Source: Paenibacillus sp. N3.4 | Lineage (GTDB): Bacteria > Bacillota > Bacilli > Paenibacillales > NBRC-103111 | Length of the DNA stretch: 64,000 bases | Direction: 5' to 3' | NCBI RefSeq assembly: GCF_008017805.1 | Contig: NZ_VRTT01000021.1 | Coordinates: 1 to 64,000, forward strand | Shown here: positions 1 through 8,463 of the stretch, one piece after another | How positions within the stretch are numbered: the stretch's first letter is position 1 | Layout: each line of letters begins with the position of its first letter | Notes under the pieces: generated by a model | Databases searched by the model: none | Told to the model about the DNA's origin: nothing | What the model saw: only the letters and a program-made list of their open reading frames with translations | Position numbers and translations under genes: made by a program

Positions 1-3
1 CAT
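1..3 (-). CDS. Start codon of a gene running off the left edge
   Basis: Only the initiation region is visible. On the minus strand a strong Shine-Dalgarno sequence GGAGGGG (plus positions 12-18) lies 8 nt before an ATG at 3-1. The coding sequence continues outside the window, so nothing can be said about its product. The gene would lie just downstream of the terminator at 38-93. Confidence 0.35.
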
Positions 4-37
4 GATGTAATCCCCTCCGGTGCTTACTCTAGTATAC

Positions 38-93
38 AAAAAAAGGTACCCACAGTCTGAACACTTTTTCAAAGTGTCCAGACTGTGGGTACC
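38..93 (-). terminator. Strong intrinsic terminator hairpin
   Basis: Positions 45-93 form a hairpin with a 15-bp outer stem (arm GGTACCCACAGTCTG), one A/C mismatch, 7 more pairs and a tiny loop. On the minus strand it is followed by seven T's (plus A-run 38-44). It lies just downstream of the minus-strand ORF at 125-589. A degenerate copy sharing the right arm and the following TTTTTGTATACTA occurs at 44631-44687. Confidence 0.7.
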
Positions 94-124
94 AGTGTAT
101 TAAGGAGCCTGCTCTTATTTTATC

Positions 125-589
125 TCACTTTGATTTATATTCGGATATCTCCACAATTTTAATCTCTGCTTTAGCAATATCAGCTAAGTTGTAGTATCCA
201 CTCCCTTTAGCTTTAAAGGATTTCAGTTCATCTTTTCCGATATCCATGGCATAAGCATTTATGGTTGGTACTGTGGTTCCATTTTTCAAGGTTATATCAG
301 TGGTGAAGGCGACATTATTTCGTACATATAATGCTCCATTTAATTGAACTTGACCGGACACATATGTTTCCCTTGGAGTTTGATCAGCACCTGTTATGGA
401 TACACTTATTTTTTTATCCTGATCAGTGTAAGGAAAATCCTTATTGCTATTTTCTTTATAATCGATCGTGATCTGGTTGGGTTTTGTCATGATGTCGAGT
501 GTCTCAAATACCAAGGTGTACGTATCTTTGGGTGACATTTCTAATAGTTCATGCAAGGAAAATAGCTCTGCTTGGCGAATACTATACAT
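125..589 (-). pseudogene. Chimeric ORF: transposase N-terminus joined to unrelated sequence
   Basis: This is a 154-residue ORF. The first ~33 residues (MYSIRQAELFSLHELLEMSP and the following ~13) resemble the N-terminus of DDE transposases common in Paenibacillus. I judge this from family memory, not from a search. From about residue 34 the sequence changes to a hydrophilic, beta-rich segment (ITIDYKEN, VSGQVQLNGALYVRNN) with no transposase character, ending KIVEISEYKSK. The simplest reading is an insertion sequence deleted internally so that its 5' end is fused to the tail of another gene. The following hairpin terminator could be the original IS terminator. The function of the C-terminal part is unknown. 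Confidence 0.35.
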
Positions 590-728
590 CGGGAGTCCAA
601 CCTTCTCTCAGTGTCTAGTAGGGGTACTAAACACTTCGAGATTTGGGGAGGCACTCCTTTTTTTGCATCTTAAAAACTCAGGTGTGGTAAGGCTTTTGAA
701 TTATGAAATTCATTCACATATATAAATA

Positions 729-779
729 AAAAGCACCCGTAAGGGTGCTTTTTATTTTCTATGGAAGTGATTCGTGGCT
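729..779 (+). repeat. Decayed copy of the ssrA terminator and 3' end
   Basis: AAAAGCACCC gtaa GGGTGCTTTT (729-752) is followed by TATTTTCTATGGAAGTGATTCG. The genuine ssrA locus (53605-53655) has GCACCC gcaa GGGTGC, then ttcatttgtATGGAGGTGAGGGG in the same order and spacing. The copy keeps the terminator hairpin and a mutated version of the tmRNA 3' acceptor sequence, but the right flank is not ssrA. It can still work as a terminator. I interpret it as an old attachment-site remnant. Confidence 0.5.
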
Positions 780-869
780 TGATACATCCACAATTTGCCG
801 CATTGCGATGACATTCACCGCCGGTGGCATACCTTCCATTTCGATTAGTACCAAAAGCCTTTTTCTACA

Positions 870-3800
870 TTACTGATTTTCTTTATCCAACACTTGAATC
901 AAGCGGCGAACCATCGCAGCTGCTTCGGCACGGGTAGCTTTTGCTTCTGGTAAGAACTTGCCTGCATCATCCCCTTGGATGATACCAAGTTTCACTGCAG
1001 TGCCAACACCCACCTGCGCCCAATCAGCAATCTGCGTTTGATCCGCAAAATCTTTATCTTTTGCTTGGTCTTGCTTCTTCAAAAGACGTGAGATGACAAC
1101 AGCCAACTCTTGACGGCTGATTGCCGCTTCTGGACGGAATTGACCATTTGCACCTTGGAAAATTCCCGCCTTTTCAACAGAAGCTACATAACTTGCATAC
1201 CATGCGTCTCCCGATACGTCTGTAAAGGTGGACTTAGCGTCTGTCTTTTCGAGCTGCAGCATTTCGGCTAATAGTTTAGCAACCTGACCGCGAGTCGTCG
1301 TACCCGAAGGGTCAAACGCAGTATCCGTCGCACCGTCTACAATATGGTGTGACACCAGATAACGAATATCTTGCTTCGCCCAGTGGTCATCCAGATCGGT
1401 AAACGAACGCTCGAATTGTGCTAAACCAAATGTTCCCGTTGCTTTAAACTCAACATCTAAGGCTCTGCCAAGGTACTTCGGATTACCGTTAACAAATTCA
1501 TAGGCTCCAATCAATGAAGGCTCGTTCGAAGGCGATGCTGTGAGCCTTAAGGTAAGAGGAACAGAAGCGTTAGCCTCTTCCTTTTTACCATTCTTCTGCT
1601 TAGCAACTTCTACATGAATCACGGAGCTTGAAACTTTATATCCGGATAGATTAGCTGCATTGGACGGCTTAAATGCTAGCGCCAATGTCTCATCATCTTT
1701 CAGTGAAAATGCTTTGACCGGAATCGTTAAAAATGCGTCTTTTTGCTGCAATTTTACCGTATAACCTCTGGATTGCATTACGTTCCAAACGTTAGAGCTC
1801 ACTAACAGTGTATCCTGCTTATCCGTAAGAACGACTTTCACTTCATTATTCGTTACTAATTTTGACAAAGCAACAAAATCCAGGTCAACTTCGTTAGCTG
1901 CGGTGGAAGGACCGCCGCCACCGCCTCCGCAACAATTATTCGCCGGGGGTGGAGGTGTTACCGAAGCTGTAGTAAACGTATAGCTTTTGTTAACTGCCAG
2001 TACATTGCTGCCACTGTAATCAAAGAAATTTCCTTTGATGTTTACTTTGTACTTGGTCCCTTGAGCAAGAACGGTATTTGGTTTTAGAGTTAGCTTCTTG
2101 GTCAGCTTTTTTGTATCATCTGCTATAAACCATCCGCTTTGGTTATTCCCGTCCAGCAATTGATTGTTCTTCAACGTTGGATCGGTATTCTCTTTATAGC
2201 TCTTCATATGTTGGTAACCAAAAGTAACATTAACTGGAGTCTCTTGATTCCCCTGTACTTGCACCAGACTGATGGTACTGGCATCTATTCCTGCTTCATC
2301 CATCGGCCGATCAAATACAATCTCAATATCTGTAGTTCCGCTGATATTATTAGTGTTATCCGCGGGTGTGACAGAAACAATTTGAGGTACCGATGTGCGT
2401 ACAAGCGGTACATTCAGTTCTGTTTCCGCAGGTGGAACAATTACTTTACGGGACGTATAATCTTCAAACCCTTGTTTGCTGAACTGAACCCGCCATTGTC
2501 CTTTCAACACATCCCAACCGTAACGACCTTCCGCATCAGTCGTTTGCGGGTTGATTTGCCCATAATTCTCAGCATCCCAGCCAGACCATTGATTTGTATT
2601 TCCATCATACTGTTGAACAACTGCCGTTACACCCGGCAAACGGTTCTCCATGCTTCCTTCGAATACATATCCAGACGGGTCGATCAAAACAATAACTTCC
2701 ATCAACGGTATACTAACCGAAACTCCATTCTTCTTATAAGTCAGAATGAGCATTTGCTCCCCGTAAGAGCTCCAACCGTAAGGCACTTCGCCTGTGAACG
2801 TTTTACCGTCGGCTGCTTTGGTCAAGGAGTACTTGCTTCCGATAAATTCAATGGATGCTTCATCAACAGCTTCTTTAAACGTGACTTTCGTTTGAATCGG
2901 TGTTTTCTCCGTAATTGCTAATGTTGCTACCGAGATTTTCGGATTCAACTTTACATTCACGTTCCAACCAGCAGTAATCAAGGCTTCATCAAGTCCTGGT
3001 ATGCCTGCCGTATATTTCACAGTCGTGATCTCTGACGATTCGTTTTGATCGTTTTCAACAACATGCGCTGTCAATTTGTACTCAGCTTCCGTTGTGTTTG
3101 CAGACACAGGCAATACAACATCTGCATACCACCAACGACCTTCTGCTGTTACACGTCCCAAGCTAACGGCGCCTGCGAAAATTTCGACAGTAGAACCTGG
3201 TTTCGTATTACCGTATACTTTAATTTTCTTATCTCCCGTTACTGCCGGAGCGTTCAAGGTCACGTACAAAACACTTGTTGTTGCAATCTGTGTAGGTTCT
3301 TCTTTCTTACCATTGATAACTGGATAAGCGACGGTTCGAATTGAAGCTTCGTCGGCTTTATTGACCAGAACTTTAAAGGATATCGTACCGCTTGCCCCTG
3401 CAGCTATGTCCCCTACTGGCAATTGAAGCAGAGACCCGCCAGTTGCATGCACAGTTTTTCCATTCAGCTCTACAGAATCATCGACAAGCTTCACGCTAGA
3501 AGGCAGATCGAAATTCCACACCGTGCTTTTTGCCGAGGAATTACTGCCGTTTTTGTAGTTCAAACGATAGCTCATTTCTTTACCGTTTACGACCGTAGTC
3601 ACAGACGGAGCAAAGCTATTGCCTTCGCCGGAGAATTGGCTATTCTGTGATTTCATAACAATGCTGATTTCAACTGTGTCTGTGTTGAAATCTTTCATAT
3701 AGCTCGGATAGCCATACAGATTTGCATTAATCGAGTAGGTTCCCGCAGACAATCCGCGAATTTTAAAATAACCATTGTCATCTGTTCTTGCCCAACCGTT

Positions 3801-5192
3801 ATTTTTGTTGCCATTCGCATAAACGTATACATGCTTCAAAGGAATACCATCTTTATCTAACACTTTACCGTGAATGAACTTATCGTTTTCCAGTGTAATA
3901 TCTGGTAATTGATGATTAGAAACAGTTTGTGTTTCATTATAATTCGTAAATCCAATAGCCTGTACTTGCAATTGTACTTGATTCGATTCAGCCAAACGAT
4001 CCAACGTATATCGCCCTTCAGCATCCGTACGTGCATACGTATAAGTACCACCTGCGCTTGCTGACACATCCGCACCTGCTATAGGATTACCGTTCGTGCC
4101 AACAATTCGTCCCGTGTATACGACCGCAGGCTGCAGTCCAACCTGAAGTATCTGATTGCCTGCATGGATGGATACTGGCGACTTGTACAGCGGTTGGAAG
4201 CCAGGTAGAGATAGATTGAAAGAATAGTCACTTGCCGCGGCAAGCCCCGAAACGGTGAATCTACCCATATATCCATATACTTGTTCCGCAACGGTAGTAG
4301 ACGTACCACCACCCAGCACATGCTGCGGATTCGTTACATATACACGTTCCGATACCGTCATCGTTTGATTATACCCATAACTGTAGCCTACATCCCAACC
4401 GAAAGCTTGTGCAGCAGACGTGCTATACATGTAATAGGAATCAAGATGATTAGTTTGAGTGCCTTCCGGCATGAACAGTTCTATTGTTGCATTAGCTATC
4501 TCTTTTATTTTCTTTTTAACATAAATGGAGATCGGATTCACCAAGTAGTCGGTCGATTCATCAATTGTGAATGAATCCTTCAGACCTTCATACTCCCCTT
4601 CCCCAATGACGGATATCATATAGACACCTGGTTTCAGGCGCTTTAGCTCTGATTCTCCAGAGTAAGTCATGAAATAACCGTCTTGCCCGATATAGCCTTC
4701 TTTGCTCGCTGGACCGGAGATGGAGACTCGCAGCGATTTGTTTACCGGCTGCTTCGAATCTTGATCTAGTAGGCGAACTTTCACGTTTTTGAGCAGTGGC
4801 AGGTTGATATCCCCCATTGCTTTGGTCGTACCGTATTCAGTTGCAACTTCGTTAACTACATCAAGGTAGCGCTCTGAACTGACCACATTCAGCTTACCAT
4901 TGCCCTTAGGCACGCCAGCCAAAGTGAAGTTACCATCATTGTCAGCGTTAATTTGCAAATATTGGCCATTTATTATGAACTCTACAAGCGGATTCCCTTT
5001 TACAGATACTCCGCCCTGCTTGATCCTACCGCTCAAGGTTGCGCCGACTTTCTTGTTCAGCTGTTGTACTTTCTCAGCTGATTTCAAGTCAGTGCCCTCT
5101 TTAATAAGATTGGCCTTGACAGAGTCGATATCTGTTATGCCTTCTTTGATCTGGAACGTACCTGTAAACTTGCCTTCGCCGCGTTGAAGCAC
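870..5192 (-). CDS. SLH-domain surface protein, C-terminal part (frameshifted from 5243-8341)
   Basis: This 1440-residue ORF lacks its own signal peptide and a convincing ribosome binding site. It reads on from the preceding ORF (5243-8341) after a one-base shift near 5246-5250, so both halves probably form one ~2,480-residue exported protein. Visible regions are several carboxypeptidase-regulatory-like beta modules in the first ~500 residues (for example GRIVGTNGNPIAGADVSASA), a DUF11-like segment near 530-640, an SbsA-type Ig-like region (VTPADNTNNISGTTDIEIVF), a Pro/Gly linker (PPPPANNCCGGGGGG), and three SLH domains over the last ~170 residues (FTDLDDHWAKQDIRYLVSHH; FTDVSGDAWYASYVASVEKA; FADQTQIADWAQVGVGTAVK). 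SLH domains bind pyruvylated secondary wall polymer, so the protein should be a surface-anchored adhesin or structural protein. Its exact ligand is unknown. Confidence 0.85.
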   Translation of the reverse strand: MLQRGEGKFTGTFQIKEGITDIDSVKANLIKEGTDLKSAEKVQQLNKKVGATLSGRIKQGGVSVKGNPLVEFIINGQYLQINADNDGNFTLAGVPKGNGKLNVVSSERYLDVVNEVATEYGTTKAMGDINLPLLKNVKVRLLDQDSKQPVNKSLRVSISGPASKEGYIGQDGYFMTYSGESELKRLKPGVYMISVIGEGEYEGLKDSFTIDESTDYLVNPISIYVKKKIKEIANATIELFMPEGTQTNHLDSYYMYSTSAAQAFGWDVGYSYGYNQTMTVSERVYVTNPQHVLGGGTSTTVAEQVYGYMGRFTVSGLAAASDYSFNLSLPGFQPLYKSPVSIHAGNQILQVGLQPAVVYTGRIVGTNGNPIAGADVSASAGGTYTYARTDAEGRYTLDRLAESNQVQLQVQAIGFTNYNETQTVSNHQLPDITLENDKFIHGKVLDKDGIPLKHVYVYANGNKNNGWARTDDNGYFKIRGLSAGTYSINANLYGYPSYMKDFNTDTVEISIVMKSQNSQFSGEGNSFAPSVTTVVNGKEMSYRLNYKNGSNSSAKSTVWNFDLPSSVKLVDDSVELNGKTVHATGGSLLQLPVGDIAAGASGTISFKVLVNKADEASIRTVAYPVINGKKEEPTQIATTSVLYVTLNAPAVTGDKKIKVYGNTKPGSTVEIFAGAVSLGRVTAEGRWWYADVVLPVSANTTEAEYKLTAHVVENDQNESSEITTVKYTAGIPGLDEALITAGWNVNVKLNPKISVATLAITEKTPIQTKVTFKEAVDEASIEFIGSKYSLTKAADGKTFTGEVPYGWSSYGEQMLILTYKKNGVSVSIPLMEVIVLIDPSGYVFEGSMENRLPGVTAVVQQYDGNTNQWSGWDAENYGQINPQTTDAEGRYGWDVLKGQWRVQFSKQGFEDYTSRKVIVPPAETELNVPLVRTSVPQIVSVTPADNTNNISGTTDIEIVFDRPMDEAGIDASTISLVQVQGNQETPVNVTFGYQHMKSYKENTDPTLKNNQLLDGNNQSGWFIADDTKKLTKKLTLKPNTVLAQGTKYKVNIKGNFFDYSGSNVLAVNKSYTFTTASVTPPPPANNCCGGGGGGPSTAANEVDLDFVALSKLVTNNEVKVVLTDKQDTLLVSSNVWNVMQSRGYTVKLQQKDAFLTIPVKAFSLKDDETLALAFKPSNAANLSGYKVSSSVIHVEVAKQKNGKKEEANASVPLTLRLTASPSNEPSLIGAYEFVNGNPKYLGRALDVEFKATGTFGLAQFERSFTDLDDHWAKQDIRYLVSHHIVDGATDTAFDPSGTTTRGQVAKLLAEMLQLEKTDAKSTFTDVSGDAWYASYVASVEKAGIFQGANGQFRPEAAISRQELAVVISRLLKKQDQAKDKDFADQTQIADWAQVGVGTAVKLGIIQGDDAGKFLPEAKATRAEAAAMVRRLIQVLDKENQ

Positions 5193-5242
5193 AAGTTCAT
5201 CGGAAAATGTTTCATTGCTTCCAAGCTTCTTATATGAAACGA

Positions 5243-8200
5243 CTACTTTGCACTGATGCCATCACCTGTAGAGCCTATAAGCTCGATAGGTAAATTGCTG
5301 CCGATCTTCAGAAATCCTGCTGAGCTTTGAATTCCAGCAATTCCAATGTTCAGCTGCGATACACCTAAGTCTGGTACTTCAAACATGACTACATTGGACT
5401 CGGTCGTCAGACCTTTGCTATTAACCGCTATAACTTTAAGGTCATAATTCTTACCGTCTTTCGCATCCGTGTAATCGTAAGATGTCCCCGTTACATTCCC
5501 TTTAATTTTCACCAACGGCTGACCCTGCTCAGCCGCATACACATCATAGTAAGACGCGCCGGACGCCGCCTCCCAAGTTAACTTAATTCCTTTGCCTGCA
5601 TATGCCGCTTCCAGTTTTGGCTTACCTGGCGGCGTGTTCGGATCCTGACCAATCGTCAACTGTTTGGAAACAGTTAGCGCCTCTTTCGGACCGATCGGAT
5701 AATTGAATGTCAGTTGATAATTTCCGTATACGTCTTTTAAGTTGGCATACATATAATTCAACGATTGAACACTGCCTATATATATGGCCTTCCCTGCTGC
5801 ATCCGTAAGAGTAAGTGTACCTTCTACATAGTTAAATTGATCAAAAACTCCCTCATACGGAAGGGCCTTTTCATACGTGATCGATCTAGCTTGGTATCCA
5901 TTCTCTCTCATAACGAATGCGTTTACCAGCTTAAGATCGCCGCTCTTAACCAATACGGATGTTTGTAGATGTGTGCCGTTAAGAACTACTTGTCCACCAC
6001 CTCCAGTACCTCCACCACCCGTACCCGCATTGACGTTGGCTACAGATACTGAGCTTGCTTTATTCCCAGCATCGTAATTATATTGGTTAATTTCCCCAAA
6101 CTGTGGATTCTCTAAGACACCGTTAAATAAAAACACAGTTGCTGCTTGAACAGTACGATAACCACTCTCCATCATATACAACCATGGAGTCTCGTTAGCC
6201 TTTGTTGTTTGCTCTACTAAAAAGTTAAAATTAAAAGTGCCCGGAGTCGTGTAGATTCTATTAAACTTCTGATTATAGAATCCACCAGCAGAAACAGCAT
6301 ACTGATAATCACTGTTATATATATTGAAACCTGTGAATGGCACAATAGTACCGTTATTGTTCAACTCAACGGAGACAAGCTGATTGTTTAAATTTTGGAA
6401 GTCAACTGCGAATACTTGTTGCTTCGGAATCTCGACCTTTTTCGAGTAATTATATCCGTTGCCTTCATTGTCTCCTCCGACAAGTGCAATATCATAGTTG
6501 CCGGACTCGCTTAACAAATAAGCTTTAGGAGATTCATTAAATCCATTTGTGAACTGAATTCTCCAAGTAAATTTAGCTTTTAAATCATTACTGGTAATTT
6601 TAATCAAACCCTGGGCAATATTTTGGACTTTACTGCCTTTTGTTGTAATTTCAGTTTTCACCAAGTTTTGCTGCACCGGTATTGACTGCATATCTAAAAG
6701 CTGTCTTCCCGTATATTTTTGTTTCACGAGATAGGATATCTGTCTTCCATCTCTATCCATTAAGTTCAGGGCGACAAGTAATACATACTTATCGTCTAGC
6801 GTAATAATTTGACTATCAATAAAAATAGAAGAACCTTCCTGGTTTACATACATTTGATACGAATTATTTTCGTCCTCTTTCCATAATGAGGCAGTATCTA
6901 TATAGCTAAGCTTATAATCTTGCGGTATCTCAATTTGAATCTTATTCTGATTCGGCCCATTGAAATACGTGTCTTGTATCTGAATCGAGTGTTCCAATTT
7001 AAGCTGCAAGCTTGTATTCGGAATTGTTTGCTTAACTAATTTCAGATTGTAGGTACCTACCGCAACATTCCCAAGAGGGATATAATATAACGAATCAGTC
7101 TGAATTTTCTTCACAAACTTGCCTGCATTGTCATTAAGATCATATTCAAATAAAGATTCCGCTCCGGCTGTTGTTGAAACAGTCGCTGCTTGAACATCCG
7201 TACCTTGACCAGTACCTGGTAATGGGATAAGTTCTTGCTTCCCGCTTGCGTCCACGGAATTCACCAGCAATGCCGTATTCGTAGAGAAAGCAGACTGAAA
7301 ATTTATCTTATACACATACTGCAATACATTGCCGTATCGGTCCTTATAATTCGCATCAAAATAATTATACATTTCTTGGCTTGGGTAAACAGAACTTCTA
7401 TAGGCAAAAGGAGAGCCTTGAAAATTTTTATCAAGCTGCAGCAACATATCTTGATCGAAAGTAATGCCGTCCCTATAGAAAGTGTACGCCCAGTCACCAT
7501 CCCTAACTCCAAAAGAGACCCCGCCTTTAAAACCTTTACTTACAAACATTTCTTTCGCTGTATATTGGGCTTGTAAACTTGGCGTGCGAACATTCACAAA
7601 TCCATCCGAGTAGCCTGCAGGATAAGTTACTTTCACCAAATCATTATCCATATTAAAAGTCTGTCCACTAGTGGCCAGCGGTGTAACAACCGTCATAAAG
7701 GCGTAACTCTTTTGGCTCTCATAATTATTAAGCGAAGCATATGCTTCTGCTTCGACATTCGAAGCCAACAAAACTGTTGCTTTATTAGCATTATCAAATT
7801 TGACGTTGAAGTACGGGTAACTGTAAGCTGAATTGTAGTTGCCGCCAGTTGAGAAATTAAACGCATTTTTGGCCAAAATTACTAAATCGCCAGTGGTTCC
7901 GGTTTGGTGATGCGTAAAAGTCAGTTCTTTCAACTGATTCTTCGTAAAATTCAAAACAGATGTGTCTCCGCCTTTAAAGGTGTAATGGTAGACAATATCT
8001 CTGTTTGATGAAAGCGACTTTCCTTTCACAACCAAATCGTACATATTGCCTTTTAGCAAATACGCATTCGGAATAAAAAACTCGCCGTTTTTAAGTGAAG
8101 TAACATACGTCCTGGTAGAATTGTAGTAAGATTCATCCTCTCGTCCGTTATAACTTACATTTCGGTATTCATAAAGTTCTACCTGCGCCTCGTTTAAATT

Positions 8201-8341
8201 CCTACCTGTCTCATCCTCTACCGTAGCTGCTATACCGTTAATATTCTGCGTTTGTGCCAAAACGGTTGGCAACCCGCTTCCGAACAGCAGAACTACGGCT
8301 AGCGCCAGCTTTAACCATCGAAATGAAATCTTCATATTCAT
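5243..8341 (-). CDS. Exported surface protein, N-terminal part of the giant SLH protein
   Basis: This 1032-residue ORF starts at ATG 8341, behind GGGAGGA about 10 nt upstream; an earlier in-frame start at 8389 lacks a ribosome site. The N-terminus is a signal peptide (ISFRWLKLALAVVLLFGSGL, then LAQ). Beta-rich repeats of unknown type follow, then a Gly/Thr linker (GTGGGGTGGGGQ), then a fibronectin type III-like module near residues 900-985 (KLTWEAASGASYYDVYAAEQ). The ORF ends at ISAK. If one A is restored in the AAA at 5247-5249, translation continues as SAKVVVSYKKLGSNETFSDE into the 870-5192 ORF, completing a plausible beta-sandwich. Upstream is a TATAAT promoter with two heptamer repeats shared with the divergent regulator gene. 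Confidence 0.8.
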   Translation of the reverse strand: MNMKISFRWLKLALAVVLLFGSGLPTVLAQTQNINGIAATVEDETGRNLNEAQVELYEYRNVSYNGREDESYYNSTRTYVTSLKNGEFFIPNAYLLKGNMYDLVVKGKSLSSNRDIVYHYTFKGGDTSVLNFTKNQLKELTFTHHQTGTTGDLVILAKNAFNFSTGGNYNSAYSYPYFNVKFDNANKATVLLASNVEAEAYASLNNYESQKSYAFMTVVTPLATSGQTFNMDNDLVKVTYPAGYSDGFVNVRTPSLQAQYTAKEMFVSKGFKGGVSFGVRDGDWAYTFYRDGITFDQDMLLQLDKNFQGSPFAYRSSVYPSQEMYNYFDANYKDRYGNVLQYVYKINFQSAFSTNTALLVNSVDASGKQELIPLPGTGQGTDVQAATVSTTAGAESLFEYDLNDNAGKFVKKIQTDSLYYIPLGNVAVGTYNLKLVKQTIPNTSLQLKLEHSIQIQDTYFNGPNQNKIQIEIPQDYKLSYIDTASLWKEDENNSYQMYVNQEGSSIFIDSQIITLDDKYVLLVALNLMDRDGRQISYLVKQKYTGRQLLDMQSIPVQQNLVKTEITTKGSKVQNIAQGLIKITSNDLKAKFTWRIQFTNGFNESPKAYLLSESGNYDIALVGGDNEGNGYNYSKKVEIPKQQVFAVDFQNLNNQLVSVELNNNGTIVPFTGFNIYNSDYQYAVSAGGFYNQKFNRIYTTPGTFNFNFLVEQTTKANETPWLYMMESGYRTVQAATVFLFNGVLENPQFGEINQYNYDAGNKASSVSVANVNAGTGGGGTGGGGQVVLNGTHLQTSVLVKSGDLKLVNAFVMRENGYQARSITYEKALPYEGVFDQFNYVEGTLTLTDAAGKAIYIGSVQSLNYMYANLKDVYGNYQLTFNYPIGPKEALTVSKQLTIGQDPNTPPGKPKLEAAYAGKGIKLTWEAASGASYYDVYAAEQGQPLVKIKGNVTGTSYDYTDAKDGKNYDLKVIAVNSKGLTTESNVVMFEVPDLGVSQLNIGIAGIQSSAGFLKIGSNLPIELIGSTGDGISAK

Positions 8342-8394
8342 TCTATTTATTTCCTCCCTAAAGATTTGATAAAATCTGACAATAACCACTATTC

Positions 8395-8427
8395 ATTATA
8401 TATGGTAATGCATTACAATAGCATTAC
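8395..8427 (-). promoter_or_regulatory. Activator-type promoter of the surface-protein gene: two heptamer repeats plus TATAAT
   Basis: On the minus strand the order is GTAATGC (8427-8421), four bases, GTAATGC (8416-8410), nine bases, TATAAT (8400-8395). The expected -35 position has no good match to TTGACA. Perfect 7-bp direct repeats with 11-bp periodicity placed 8-9 bp before the -10 box match the layout known for SARP-family activator sites. A SARP-like regulator is encoded by the divergent neighbour starting at 8464. The geometry is visible in the sequence; the assignment to that regulator is inference. Confidence 0.55.
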
Positions 8428-8463
8428 ACCTAGTACATTAGTCATGGAAAAGGGAGTGTGTCC

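Noticed and set aside
2139-2921. 260-codon ORF antisense to the surface protein
   Set aside because: Mirror of the SLH protein reading frame; Cys/Arg-rich composition unlike a real protein.
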